DNA of 64,000 bases from Nitrosopumilus sp. b3 (GCF_014078525.1 NZ_MU078697.1:1-64000), one strand, 5' to 3'; positions 46,626 to 55,638 are shown, counted from the stretch's first letter. The notes: generated from the letters alone by a model not told the origin. Program-made: numbers and translations.

Positions 46626-47021
46626 TTGATAATAATTCCAATAATTGTAGGACTAGCAATATCTCTTCCATTCATAATTAGTAATATGTCAGGTGGCACG
46701 CATTACACTCAAGATATTGATCCTAGAATCACTCAAGTCACAAATGGCTTTGCAATAGCATCTAACATGGATGTATACTCTATTACTGTTGAAGATGAGA
46801 TGCAAGCAATAATAATTACAACGAGTAAAAACATTGATGGATTTATTCACATGGATGACCCATTGCCTATACTGCAAAAATTATTTCCTGACAAAAACAT
46901 CGTCTCAATTGCAGTGTTGTCTGATGGTGTAGAGATACCCCATACATTTGAAGATGGAAAACTTGGAATGAGTGTAAATAATGCTCAAATAATTTCAATA
47001 ATAGGATTCTCTAAAATATGA
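46626..47021 (+). CDS. Membrane-anchored protein of unknown function
   Basis: A 131-residue protein with an N-terminal membrane helix (IIIPIIVGLAISLPFIISNM) and an extracellular domain with YTQDIDPRITQVTNGFAIAS. The TTG at 46626 is the track of the longest frame; basic residues KKIKTRLL upstream in frame suggest the true start may lie a little earlier, but no ATG is there. I do not recognise the family. Confidence 0.55.
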   Translation: MIIIPIIVGLAISLPFIISNMSGGTHYTQDIDPRITQVTNGFAIASNMDVYSITVEDEMQAIIITTSKNIDGFIHMDDPLPILQKLFPDKNIVSIAVLSDGVEIPHTFEDGKLGMSVNNAQIISIIGFSKI

Positions 47022-47099
47022 AAACTAGATACAAAATATGTAATTTATCTCTGAAAAAGAGTTCAATAAATTAAACAAGATAGGAATTTAATTTCAATG

Positions 47100-47747
47100 T
47101 TATTTTAATCCAAAAATTGGGTGCTCTTTTTTCAATTTAACTACAGGAAGATATGGAAATCCGTGTTGAAATACGTCTGTAAATTGTGCTGGAATTCCCT
47201 TATGTCCAGAATACTTTATGAATGGTTTGTCAGGTTCTTTGTCCAACTCTACATAATAAAAGCAGTATACAGTTTCAACTAATTCTATCATTGACATGTA
47301 ACCTATAATCCATTTTTTTCTATGCGGAAAACACAACAGAGTCACCTTTGGATCATCAGGCCATTCAGGATCATATGTCAATCTAGCTAAATTCCCTAAA
47401 TCCAATACTTTGGAAGTTTTGAATTTGTTTGAGATTTTTTTGTAGGATTTTAATGGAAAAGGCAGAGAATCTAAATGAATTATCGGAGCATGTTGAGTAG
47501 AAGAATTTATAGAATTGACAACTTTTGCAGTTTCCTTTCCTCCTTTTGGATCATATTCAATATATCTTCCATTTTCATAATCAGTGTAAAATGCAAGAAT
47601 AGAATTTGATAGAACCAACCTGCAAGATAGTATCATCCTATTATTCAATTTGTGAGCATATACCCTCAAAGGGTATTCTCTGAATGCGCAAACAAATCGC
47701 GCAAAATCCAGAAAACTATTAACTTCAACAAAATGAATCTGAACCAA
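47100..47747 (-). CDS. Hypothetical protein
   Basis: A 215-residue protein, apparently soluble and without a signal peptide: MVQIHFVEVNSFLDFARFVC at the start, YDPEWPDDPKVTLLCFPHRK in the middle, and a conserved-looking end HGFPYLPVVKLKKEHPIFGL. The start is TTG at 47747. It is divergent from proline dehydrogenase, but a functional link is not evident. Family not recognised. Confidence 0.6.
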   Translation of the reverse strand: MVQIHFVEVNSFLDFARFVCAFREYPLRVYAHKLNNRMILSCRLVLSNSILAFYTDYENGRYIEYDPKGGKETAKVVNSINSSTQHAPIIHLDSLPFPLKSYKKISNKFKTSKVLDLGNLARLTYDPEWPDDPKVTLLCFPHRKKWIIGYMSMIELVETVYCFYYVELDKEPDKPFIKYSGHKGIPAQFTDVFQHGFPYLPVVKLKKEHPIFGLK

Positions 47748-47863
47748 ATCTGATTGGTTTGTAGTTTTAAACTAATTTAATTTTCCTTTCTCATCAAAAT
47801 ATTTCTTATCAAAATCTGTCTGGGATTCTAAAATCATATAATTATCGCCAGTCAATACTTACT

Positions 47864-48736
47864 GTGGTATCAGGAACTCAGTTAATGGAAAAGGTTTTGT
47901 TTAAAATAGCAAAACAATGGATTGCAGGCAATACAATAGATGATGCCCTCACATCTGCAAAAAATGCATATCAATCAGGAAGACATGCTATTGTAAACAA
48001 ACTAGGCGAATATCACACTTCCAAAAAACAGATCACTATAACAGTTAACGAGTATCAAAAAATCATCAATTCCTTTAGAAAATGGAAAATTCGTGGAGCT
48101 GTATCAGTAAAACCCACACAGATAGGTCTTTCAATAAGCCAGAAAGAGTGTTATCGAAATTTTGAAAAAATTATTCTAGATGCACGCAATGCCCATGTTT
48201 TTGTCTGGCTTGATATGGAATCCTCAGAGCATACAGATGAGACCATAGAGATTTACAATAAATTTTTTTCAAAGTATGAACGACTAGGAATTGCATTACA
48301 AGCAAATCTCAAAAGAACAGAAGAGGATCTGATTGATTTGCTGCGAATTGGGGCAAAAATTCGCCTAGTGAAAGGGGCATATAGAGAAAAGGCAAGTATA
48401 TCCTTCAAATCAAAAGAAGATGTGGATAAAAATTTTGTAAAACTAATGAAGATATTATTCAAGAAAGGAAATGAATTTGGAATAGCATCACATGATGGAA
48501 AAATAATAAAAAAAGCAGAGAATTTGTCAAAAAAATATCCAAAAAAATTTGAATTTCAAATGCTAAAAGGAATACGAGATGAACTCAAACCAAAACTAAT
48601 CAAAAAGAAATTTGTTGTGTCAGATTACATTCCGTATGGAATTAATTGGTTACCATATTCAATTAGGAGGATCAAAGAAAGAAAAAGAAATATTTTGTTA
48701 CTTGGAAGTTCATTGATTCAATCACAGCGGGTTTGA
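47864..48736 (+). CDS. Proline dehydrogenase
   Basis: A 290-residue FAD-dependent barrel enzyme (PutA/PRODH family). Family landmarks are FVWLDMESSEHTDETIEIYN, LGIALQANLKRTEEDLIDLL, RLVKGAYREKASISF and FEFQMLKGIRDEL. It oxidises proline to pyrroline-5-carboxylate. The GTG at 47864 and the ATG at 47885 (MEKVLFKIAKQW) are both possible starts. Its 3' end overlaps that of the convergent P5C dehydrogenase gene by 19 bases, so the two catabolic steps are paired. Confidence 0.92.
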   Translation: MVSGTQLMEKVLFKIAKQWIAGNTIDDALTSAKNAYQSGRHAIVNKLGEYHTSKKQITITVNEYQKIINSFRKWKIRGAVSVKPTQIGLSISQKECYRNFEKIILDARNAHVFVWLDMESSEHTDETIEIYNKFFSKYERLGIALQANLKRTEEDLIDLLRIGAKIRLVKGAYREKASISFKSKEDVDKNFVKLMKILFKKGNEFGIASHDGKIIKKAENLSKKYPKKFEFQMLKGIRDELKPKLIKKKFVVSDYIPYGINWLPYSIRRIKERKRNILLLGSSLIQSQRV

Positions 48737-50289
48737 GTTTGACTGCGCATAAATTGCTGTAAATAGTTTTCACCACCTGCTCCTTTTCCAGTCGAGCCTG
48801 AATTTTTCCACCCCACAAATGGTTGACTAGAGACTAATGCTGCAGTTGTTGCACTTGCAAAACGATTAGCATACACAACACCTGCCTGAATTTTTGAGAA
48901 AAACTCTTCTAATTGTTTTTCATCATTGCTAAAAATTCCTGCAGTCAATCCGTATTCTGTTTGATTTGCAAGCTTGATTGCATCATCAAGTGTATCATAT
49001 CTCTGAATACATAGAAAGGGTAAGAACAATTCCTCTTTGACAAGTTTATGATCTTCAGGTAATTTTGTAACAATTGTTGGTTCCACAAAATAGCCCTTCT
49101 CAAGTCCTGAAGAATTAAGAACTGTTCCACCTGTAAGAACCTCTCCGTCTTGCTTTGCAAGATTTACTGCATTTTCAAATTTTATTTTAGCATCATTATT
49201 GATAACAGGACCCAAGAACACATCCTTTTGCCAAGGCATTCCTATTCTTAGTTTCTTTGTTTTCTCAACTATCTTTGAAATGAATTGATCAGCGACATCA
49301 TTTTGAACATAAACCCTAGAGCATGCACTGCATTTTTGTCCACCAAATCCAAAAGCAGCATTCACTACTCCTTCAGATGCCTTATCCAAATCAGCATTTT
49401 TGGTTACAATTGCCGGATTTTTTCCTCCCATTTCAGAGATGAAAGGCTTTGTAGTGGTTTTGGTGAACTCTTGGAATCCTTGCATTCCAACTTCTCTTGA
49501 ACCTGTAAATGCTATTCCGTCAACATCTTTACTTTCAATCAAGGTTTTTCCTAGAGTACTACCTGAACCCGTAACAAAATTAATTGCACCATTAGGAATT
49601 TTTGAGAACAAAAAATTTACAAAATAAAAAGAGGATAGCGGTGCAGTACTTGCAGGTTTTAAAACAGCAGTATTTCCAGTAATCAATGCACCAGTAGTCA
49701 TCCCTATTGCAATTGCTGAAGGAAAGTTAAACGGAGCAATAATTCCCCATACACCATATGGTTTCATCATAGTCTGAGTTTTTTCACGAGGATTTGGATG
49801 AGAAGTTTGTTTGCAAAATCCTTTGTTTTTTTCTAGCTGAAAGGCATAAAATCTCATAAAATCTATCGCCTCATCAACATCCCCCATTGCCTCAAAACGA
49901 TTCTTACCGTTTTCAAAAGTCATTACTGCAGTCAAAAAGAATTTTCTTGATGAAAAATAATCAGCGCATTCTCTAAAAATTTCAGCTCGTTTTAGATATG
50001 ATGTATTGCTCCATTTTTCAAATGCATTTTTTGCACTAGATATTGCATCATTTGTATCAGAAATTGTTGCTTTTGAAAATTCACCGATAGTAATTTGTGA
50101 ATCTGAAGGCGAGGTTACAGAAAAAGTGTCATCAGAATAGATTTCTTGGCCATTAATTATCAACGGATATTTTTTACCAAACTCTTTTTTTGCATCATCA
50201 ACTGCTTTTTCAAATTTTTCATGAAATTCATCTGTGGTGTTTTGTGAGATTGCTCTTCCCCACGTAAATTCATTTTCAAATTCAGTCAA
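48718..50289 (-). CDS. L-glutamate gamma-semialdehyde (P5C) dehydrogenase
   Basis: A 523-residue aldehyde dehydrogenase. The catalytic Cys is in GGQKCSACSRVYV, the general-base Glu in FISEMGGKNPAIVT, and NAD binding in GSTLGKTLIESKDVDGIAFTGS. Length and the C-terminal GKGAGGENYLQQFM match the P5C dehydrogenase subfamily. It converts the semialdehyde from proline dehydrogenase into glutamate. Its start overlaps the agmatinase/arginase gene stop by 4 bases. Confidence 0.9.
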   Translation of the reverse strand: MTEFENEFTWGRAISQNTTDEFHEKFEKAVDDAKKEFGKKYPLIINGQEIYSDDTFSVTSPSDSQITIGEFSKATISDTNDAISSAKNAFEKWSNTSYLKRAEIFRECADYFSSRKFFLTAVMTFENGKNRFEAMGDVDEAIDFMRFYAFQLEKNKGFCKQTSHPNPREKTQTMMKPYGVWGIIAPFNFPSAIAIGMTTGALITGNTAVLKPASTAPLSSFYFVNFLFSKIPNGAINFVTGSGSTLGKTLIESKDVDGIAFTGSREVGMQGFQEFTKTTTKPFISEMGGKNPAIVTKNADLDKASEGVVNAAFGFGGQKCSACSRVYVQNDVADQFISKIVEKTKKLRIGMPWQKDVFLGPVINNDAKIKFENAVNLAKQDGEVLTGGTVLNSSGLEKGYFVEPTIVTKLPEDHKLVKEELFLPFLCIQRYDTLDDAIKLANQTEYGLTAGIFSNDEKQLEEFFSKIQAGVVYANRFASATTAALVSSQPFVGWKNSGSTGKGAGGENYLQQFMRSQTQTRCD

Positions 50290-51137
50290 GATGATTCTCC
50301 TGAGGAATAAAGTACTTCAGATATTATCCTAGATGCTAAATGAGAAGTTCTGTCTTTTACATCAAAACTTGGACATACTTCCATAATATCCATACCAATT
50401 ATTCCTTTTTCAGCAATTCTTTGCAATAAATAGACACAATCAGTGCTGCTCAGACCCAAGGGGACAGGAACTGATACACCAGGTGCAAATGAAGGGTCTA
50501 TACAATCCATATCAAAAGAGACATAGACATTTTTGCCCAATTTATTTAGAATAGAGTTTGCAATGTCTTCTATCCCTTGCTGTTGAATATCAAAAGGTGT
50601 GATTACATCAAAATTGTATTTGTTGAGATTCTCCAATTCCTCTTCTTCAGGAGTACGTATTCCTATTTGAAGACTAGACTCTATTTCAATGTGTGAAAGA
50701 ACATCAGTGATTACAGAGCCATAATAGTTTCTGTACGAGCTAACAAAATCAGGATGAGCATCAAAATAAACAAGAGATATTTTCTCATTTTTGTTTGAAA
50801 TCGTTTTAATAATTTCTGTAGTTATGGAATGATCACCTCCAATCGAGATTGGAATCTTTGAGGAATGAATAATTTTTTCAAATGTATCTTTAATCTGGTT
50901 TCGAGTTATATTTCCAAGATCATGCACTTTTTTTGCGGTTCCTTTCAGGGGCCTACCAATTGAGATTCTACCATTTCTTTCAAATGAATCACGCAAATTA
51001 GATATTTCACGAATTTTAAACGGAGCTTCTTCAGTTCCTTTTCTTAAAGCATGAGATTGGGATTCATCAGGAATTCCAACTATAACAAATTCAGCATCAT
51101 TGAAATTTTCTATGTTAGCCCAACAAATTTTTTCCAT
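50286..51137 (-). CDS. speB: Agmatinase/arginase-family ureohydrolase
   Basis: A 283-residue ureohydrolase with the manganese-binding motifs ISIGGDHSIT, VYFDAHPDF and SFDMDCIDPSFAPG. The family includes agmatinase, arginase and formiminoglutamase. Operon position before P5C dehydrogenase would suit an arginase (arginine to ornithine to P5C), yet short archaeal members are usually called agmatinase. The sequence alone does not settle which. Confidence 0.85.
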   Translation of the reverse strand: MEKICWANIENFNDAEFVIVGIPDESQSHALRKGTEEAPFKIREISNLRDSFERNGRISIGRPLKGTAKKVHDLGNITRNQIKDTFEKIIHSSKIPISIGGDHSITTEIIKTISNKNEKISLVYFDAHPDFVSSYRNYYGSVITDVLSHIEIESSLQIGIRTPEEEELENLNKYNFDVITPFDIQQQGIEDIANSILNKLGKNVYVSFDMDCIDPSFAPGVSVPVPLGLSSTDCVYLLQRIAEKGIIGMDIMEVCPSFDVKDRTSHLASRIISEVLYSSGESS

Positions 51138-51258
51138 GATTTCTCTATGAATTCATAGAATTTGTATTTTTAAAACATTGTAAAATGTACGATTTATTGA
51201 TTCAAATTATTTACAAGATAGAAAAAATAAGGATTAAAAAATAAAAAATTTATTTCCC

Positions 51259-51822
51259 TTAACCGTTGGTTACAGGAAATATGTGTACGTGCATGCTTTC
51301 ATGATTATAGATATTACCCATTCCTTTCAATGGAATATCCACTGTCGTAGTTCCAGACCAACCACTACCAATTACAGCAGTGCCTACCAAATCACCTGCA
51401 CCTGCAGAAACTGATATCTTTTGGTTGACTCCTTGATTTGCTACACTAAGTTCTTTGAGTGTAACTCGAAGAGTTTTTTCGTCAACTGGATCTACATTGG
51501 ATACTTTAACACCCACTACGGAAGACATTGCTTTGTAGTATGGTTCACAGTAATGTGGAGGCATATCACCACCCATGTGACATTGTTGGTGTATAGTTCC
51601 TGGACCATAGAAGACACCATGTCTACTTGGACCTCCCCCCATCATTCCACCCATGCTAGAACTAGAACTAGAATCATGACTCATTCCTCCTGAACTACTA
51701 GAACTACCCATACTCATACCAGGCATTGCATCTACTTGTGAGGAATCATAGGATAGAGCAAGTGCTCCAGAAGTAAGAACACCAGCTACAATTCCAATCA
51801 AAATTCCTTTACTTATGTTCAT
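51259..51822 (-). CDS. Secreted Met/Ser/His-rich protein, possible copper binder
   Basis: A 187-residue exported protein. After an N-terminal hydrophobic segment (ILIGIVAGVLTSGALALSY), residues about 32-70 are low complexity (PGMSMGSSSSSGGMSHD, SMGGMMGGG) with many Met. Then follow CHMGGDMPPHYCEPYY and a folded beta-domain ending NHESMHVHIFPVTNG. Met-, His- and Cys-rich stretches are typical of copper-binding extracellular proteins; this is an inference. Family not recognised. Confidence 0.65.
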   Translation of the reverse strand: MNISKGILIGIVAGVLTSGALALSYDSSQVDAMPGMSMGSSSSSGGMSHDSSSSSSMGGMMGGGPSRHGVFYGPGTIHQQCHMGGDMPPHYCEPYYKAMSSVVGVKVSNVDPVDEKTLRVTLKELSVANQGVNQKISVSAGAGDLVGTAVIGSGWSGTTTVDIPLKGMGNIYNHESMHVHIFPVTNG

Positions 51823-51947
51823 TAATTAAAAAAAACATCATTAAGTTATAACTTGAAAATGTAATTTTCTCATCTGACTTTCAAAATTGGGAATCGTTGT
51901 CGGAAATTGTCTACTTTTGTATTATATTATAAAAAAGAATCACACAC

Positions 51948-52103
51948 ATGAGATTACAATTAGAAGATCCAAATTTTGCAAAGAATTTTGGATTCTATGC
52001 AAAATTATCAAGAAAATGTCTTGTGTGTGAGAGTCAGAAAATATTATCAAACCAATTCGGAATCCTCTGTGAGTGTTGTGGTACTTTGTTGAGGTTTGAG
52101 TAA
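51948..52103 (+). CDS. Small zinc-ribbon protein
   Basis: A 51-residue ORF (ATG 51948): residues 1-20 are MRLQLEDPNFAKNFGFYAKL, then CLVC and CECC form a CxxC...CxxC zinc ribbon. It lies two bases before the next zinc-ribbon gene on the same strand, so they form a pair. Function unknown. Confidence 0.65.
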   Translation: MRLQLEDPNFAKNFGFYAKLSRKCLVCESQKILSNQFGILCECCGTLLRFE

Positions 52104-52105
52104 AA

Positions 52106-52303
52106 ATGGCAGTAACTTGTAGAGGTGTTTGTCATAAATACAAAAGCAGTGGCGTTTCAATGCAATTCAAATATCAGGAAGGTCAGAAACGATGTAGTTT
52201 TTGTGGAATATTCATGGAGTGTAATGAAACAAGATGTCCATGTTGTCATACTAAGCTAAGAACAAAAGCCAGGAACAAGATTTCAAAAGAAAATTACAAA
52301 TAA
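52106..52303 (+). CDS. Small multi-Cys zinc-ribbon protein
   Basis: A 65-residue basic protein with Cys in CRGVC, CSFCGIFMEC and CPCC, enough for two zinc sites. The basic C-terminus (KLRTKARNKISKENYK) suggests nucleic acid binding. Proteins of this type recur in thaumarchaeal genomes, but their role is not known to me. Co-transcribed with 51948; converges with the regulator at 52306. Confidence 0.7.
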   Translation: MAVTCRGVCHKYKSSGVSMQFKYQEGQKRCSFCGIFMECNETRCPCCHTKLRTKARNKISKENYK

Positions 52304-52305
52304 AA

Positions 52306-52656
52306 TTACCAGTAAGCACTGATTCCCATACCGTCATTCTCTACAATTTGTACATCTAATTCTTCTAAACCAAATATAACATAGATTGACTTTAGTCTAT
52401 TTTGATACAGAAAATATTTTTTGCCATCATCAGTAACAACAGAGCCTGTAACTTTTAGAATTTTGTTCTCTTCAAGTTCATTTACACGTCTATATGCAGT
52501 AGTCATTGGAATGTCACATCCTTTTACAATCTCCACCACAGATTTTGGTTGCTCTATAGTGAAATTCATTATAGTTCTAGAGTATTCATCTGATAGAGCT
52601 TTTAGAATGGCTTTTCTTAGATCAGAGTCCCTTCCTAAAATTTTGAAATCAGCCAT
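52306..52656 (-). CDS. Winged-helix transcriptional regulator, paralogue of 26075
   Basis: A 116-residue ArsR-like protein: ILKALSDEYSRTIMNFTIEQ, CDIPMTTAYRRVNELEENKI and VTDDGKKYFLYQNRLKSIYV. It shares its helix-turn-helix and wing pattern with the protein at 26075. It is directly upstream of the broken rhodanese gene on the other side of 52680. Ligand unknown; its Cys residues do not form an obvious metal site. Confidence 0.8.
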   Translation of the reverse strand: MADFKILGRDSDLRKAILKALSDEYSRTIMNFTIEQPKSVVEIVKGCDIPMTTAYRRVNELEENKILKVTGSVVTDDGKKYFLYQNRLKSIYVIFGLEELDVQIVENDGMGISAYW

Positions 52657-52674
52657 ACACTGATTTTCTCTACA

Positions 52675-53138
52675 TCATACAATATAATCTTGATTTAAAA
52701 AAATAAAAATACCAAAAACACTACATTCCCAATTGAACTTGGAGTTCCATGCTTTCATTCCTCCTTCTAGAACTTGAAAGTCAATACCTTCTTGTGCAAG
52801 CCCATAGGTGGCTATTGTTGCCCTATTTCCAGAACCCCAAATAACCACATCACATCAGGCAATCTATTTTGAATTGTTGTTACTCTTTTTTCAAGAGTTG
52901 AAGAATCCAGAGCATCATGAGATGCACCAAACAAATGTCCTGATTGATATTCTTCTGCAGTTCTAATATCTACAACTAAAACATGCTCTTTGTTTTCAAG
53001 CAAAACGTCCAATGTTTCAGAAGTTACTGCAAATTTTTCATGACTGTCAGGAGTTGAATTTTGCTCTAGAACAGCTGCACCAATTATGGTAAATCCGATA
53101 ATTATTGATACTATAATTCCAATGTGTTTTTGATTCAT
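52675..53138 (-). pseudogene. Membrane-anchored rhodanese-like gene, frameshifted
   Basis: The first frame (53138 down to 52812) gives a membrane anchor (IGIIVSIIIGFTIIGAAVL) and a rhodanese start (HVLVVDIRTAEEYQSGHLFGA), then runs into WLFGVLEIGQQ and stops. Near 52852 the tandem GATGTGATGTGG looks like a 5-base duplication (GATGT twice). Removing one copy restores LPDVVIWGSGNRATIATYGL followed by AQEGIDFQVLEGGMKAWNSK, ending at the TGA at 52675. The catalytic Cys position is Trp in WGSGNRA, so the ancestor was probably not a sulfurtransferase. Confidence 0.75.
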
Positions 53139-53213
53139 GAAATTATTTCTGTAGATATTATTATATCAAAATACATTTTCCAAAAATAGCTTCCAAGTGT
53201 GGAAATCGTATTT

Positions 53214-53223
53214 GTCTATATAA
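53214..53223 (+). promoter_or_regulatory. TATA box for the DUF302 gene
   Basis: TCTATATAAG lies about 27 bases before the second in-frame ATG at 53246, which argues for that start and a leaderless mRNA. Confidence 0.5.
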
Positions 53224-53245
53224 GATCAAAATGAAAAATAGTAAT

Positions 53246-53632
53246 ATGAATTTCACACATACAGTCAAAACCAAAAAAAGTATTGACAACACCATCACTG
53301 ATCTTTCTGAAAATCTTAAAGAGATTGGGTTTGGTGTTTTAGAAACGCTTGATTTTAAAAAAATTCTATCAGAAAAAGGACTAGAGTTTGCAGACGAATA
53401 CAAACTAATGGAAGTGTGTAATCCTCATCTTGCAAAACAAGTGTTAGAGGCCAATCCAGATCTTGGGTTATTGCTACCATGTACTATTGCAGTTTATCAA
53501 AAAAATAATGAGAATTTCATCAGTTTGGCAAGGCCTACATCATTACTTTCAATGGCATCAGATGAAAATCTCAAAATTTCAGGTGAAGATATTGAAGATG
53601 GGCTAATCAAAGTCATAGAAAATACAAAATAA
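53246..53632 (+). CDS. DUF302-family protein
   Basis: A 128-residue protein of the DUF302 fold: MNFTHTVKTKKSIDNTITDL, GFGVLETLDFKKILSEKGLE, VCNPHLAKQVLEANPDLGLLLPC and GEDIEDGLIKVIENTK match the family pattern. Function is not established in the family. I chose the ATG at 53246 over 53231 because of the TATA box position. Confidence 0.82.
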   Translation: MNFTHTVKTKKSIDNTITDLSENLKEIGFGVLETLDFKKILSEKGLEFADEYKLMEVCNPHLAKQVLEANPDLGLLLPCTIAVYQKNNENFISLARPTSLLSMASDENLKISGEDIEDGLIKVIENTK

Positions 53633-53706
53633 TCAGTCAGATCGTCATTTGTTAAAACAGATGAGAGGCATCAAGTAGTTTAGGATTTAATATTAAAATA
53701 AAAAAA

Positions 53707-54540
53707 TTATTTGAGATCTTGAATTTGTTTTATGATTTCATTCATCTCAAATACCATTTTTTTCTGTTCTATGATATTTCTGGACTCTAGGAATTCTTTT
53801 TGTAGGTCTGAAAGTGATTCTTTGAGATCAGTTATCTGTAGAGGTTTTGGTTCAAGGACGGTTCTAGATATAGGAACTGATTGGTTTGAATCAACTTGGA
53901 CTTTGGATATTTTTGCAGTACAACCATAGCATGGAGCTGCGAGATCATTTTCATATCGAGGTAATTTCCCGTTCATGTCAAAATTGGATTGAATGTCTTC
54001 TTGTGCAAGGTTATGTTTTATGTTAAGTTCACGCACAATATTTTGCATTTCAATTTTTGGCATCTTGGCAAATTGAACATATTGCTTCATGGCATCAGAA
54101 AATGTTCCTCCCTGTTTTAGAACAGAGTCCCGCGCATCCCTTGCTAGAGATACTTTGACTTGAAGATAATCAAATTGATCCCAGAATATCCCATGATTTG
54201 TTGCATTTAGATTTGAAACATACTTTGCAAATGCGTTTCTAGGAGTAAATTCTTCATAGGACTTTTCCATTCTTTTGATCTCTTGTTTTAGAGATTCTTG
54301 AGAAATCTTTCGTTGCTCGTCGATGAGTTTTTGTTGTGCAGTACGCTTGTTTTCAGTTTCTTTTGCTTGCTGGAATTGTTTTTTTGAAAATTCTATTTTT
54401 GCAAGAATATCTTGTGAAATAGGATTTAGCAGTTCGTCGCCTTCAATTTTTTTAAAATCGGACTGTGCAAAGGCATTAGTACTAAAAACAGACATAACAA
54501 TTACTGAAGCAATGATTGATGCATAGAGTAGTTTAGTCAT
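53707..54540 (-). CDS. Secreted coiled-coil protein of unknown function
   Basis: A 277-residue exported protein. The signal peptide is MTKLLYASIIASVIVMSVFS, with cleavage after FAQ. The rest is highly helical and charged: residues about 40-90 (KKQFQQAKETENKRTAQQKL) and the C-terminal 40 residues look like coiled coil. Two cysteines sit in APCYGCTAK. ATG at 54540 is used; the longer frame begins at a TTG. No family recognised. Confidence 0.65.
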   Translation of the reverse strand: MTKLLYASIIASVIVMSVFSTNAFAQSDFKKIEGDELLNPISQDILAKIEFSKKQFQQAKETENKRTAQQKLIDEQRKISQESLKQEIKRMEKSYEEFTPRNAFAKYVSNLNATNHGIFWDQFDYLQVKVSLARDARDSVLKQGGTFSDAMKQYVQFAKMPKIEMQNIVRELNIKHNLAQEDIQSNFDMNGKLPRYENDLAAPCYGCTAKISKVQVDSNQSVPISRTVLEPKPLQITDLKESLSDLQKEFLESRNIIEQKKMVFEMNEIIKQIQDLK

Positions 54541-54703
54541 TGAACACAAAAATGAAAAAATTGCTTAAGAGGGATTCGTAGAAATTATTAGATTAAATCA
54601 TACTGATAGTTTTAATACAAGTTTTCAAGTTATTTTTTGAATAATTTTAAAAATAACATTACAATTTTAGTCATTTAACATATTTTGTTTCAAAAATAAA
54701 AAA

Positions 54704-55063
54704 TTATGGGGAAAGACCTGTGCCACTAACGTCTTTATCCCATTCATCTACCATCGGATTTTGTCTTTTTTCAAGCTCTTCCCAATATCCGTTTAACAGT
54801 CCCGAAGGAACATTAAATGTGGCAGACACAGTATCGCCAACTTGTGCACTACAATCAGGCACGACCACGTTTAGTCCAAATTGTGATTCTCCAACACAGC
54901 CGTATTCGGTTGTTGCTATCACAGTTACGTCTTCAGTAACCTCTGTAGGAATGTAGTTCCAAGGAGTCACTGTGAAGATTACAACGACTGCAAGTCCTGC
55001 AATCAGTGCAGATAAAAGCACGCGTCGCGATACTTTACCTTCTTCTTGCTTTTGATTGTACAT
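54704..55063 (-). CDS. Membrane-anchored small domain protein, paralogue of 55197
   Basis: A 119-residue protein: N-terminal cytosolic stretch, one membrane helix (VLLSALIAGLAVVVIFTV), then an outside domain with VTVIATTEYGCVGESQFGLN and a second Cys in VVVPDCSAQVGD. The two Cys residues and flanking pattern match the protein at 55197 (GCIGET...GDCNA), so they are divergent paralogues. A GGTGA ribosome-binding site precedes the ATG. Function unknown. Confidence 0.7.
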   Translation of the reverse strand: MYNQKQEEGKVSRRVLLSALIAGLAVVVIFTVTPWNYIPTEVTEDVTVIATTEYGCVGESQFGLNVVVPDCSAQVGDTVSATFNVPSGLLNGYWEELEKRQNPMVDEWDKDVSGTGLSP

Positions 55064-55196
55064 TTTTCTTCACCTAATATAGTGTGAAACCAAGATATAA
55101 CATACAGAAACAATTTCCATGTACAGTTTTCACATTTGAAAATTACCTTTGGAAAATGTCTATTTTCTTTATTACTTATTTACTAGTAATGGCATC

Positions 55197-55499
55197 ATGT
55201 CTGCAGTGAATAACAAATCGGATAAAAAATCAAGTAGAACCAACACTATGATCGTTGCAGGAGTTATTGCATTAGGAGCTGGTCTTCTTTTTGCATATTT
55301 GATGTTCTACACTTCACCAGAACACAATATGGAGATGGTTAAAGTAATCGCAGTTACTGAAAATGGCTGTATTGGTGAAACTATGGATGGATTTGCAGTA
55401 AACATCGGCGATTGTAATGCAGAGCCAGGAAAATATGTCGAGGCACTAGTTGATCAAAAAACAAAAGAACGTGCTGCTTTGATGAATCCAACAAATTAA
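55197..55499 (+). CDS. Membrane-anchored small domain protein, paralogue of 54704
   Basis: A 100-residue protein starting MSAVNNKSDKKSSRTNTMIV, with one membrane helix (IVAGVIALGAGLLFAYLMFY), then VKVIAVTENGCIGETMDGFA and VNIGDCNAEPGKYVEALVDQ. Shares the pair of cysteines and the GC(I/V)GE motif with 54704, its divergent neighbour. The start at 55197 avoids an unlikely hydrophobic leader in the longer frame. Function unknown. Confidence 0.7.
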   Translation: MSAVNNKSDKKSSRTNTMIVAGVIALGAGLLFAYLMFYTSPEHNMEMVKVIAVTENGCIGETMDGFAVNIGDCNAEPGKYVEALVDQKTKERAALMNPTN

Positions 55500-55604
55500 T
55501 TTTTTAAATTTTCTTTTTTTATTCTTAATTTCCTAGGTTTTTTGCCATAGTAATAATTTCTGCATCTTTAGAAAAAAGGGATGTAATTCAAAAAAATTGA
55601 ATAA

Positions 55605-55638
55605 ATATAATGGAGATGCTATCTCCATTATATTTTTG
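55605..55638. terminator. Bidirectional terminator, perfect 13-bp hairpin
   Basis: ATATAATGGAGAT and ATCTCCATTATAT pair perfectly around a GCT loop, followed by T-rich tracts on both strands. It sits between convergent genes 55197 (+) and 55628 (-) and overlaps the stop codon of the latter. Confidence 0.7.
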
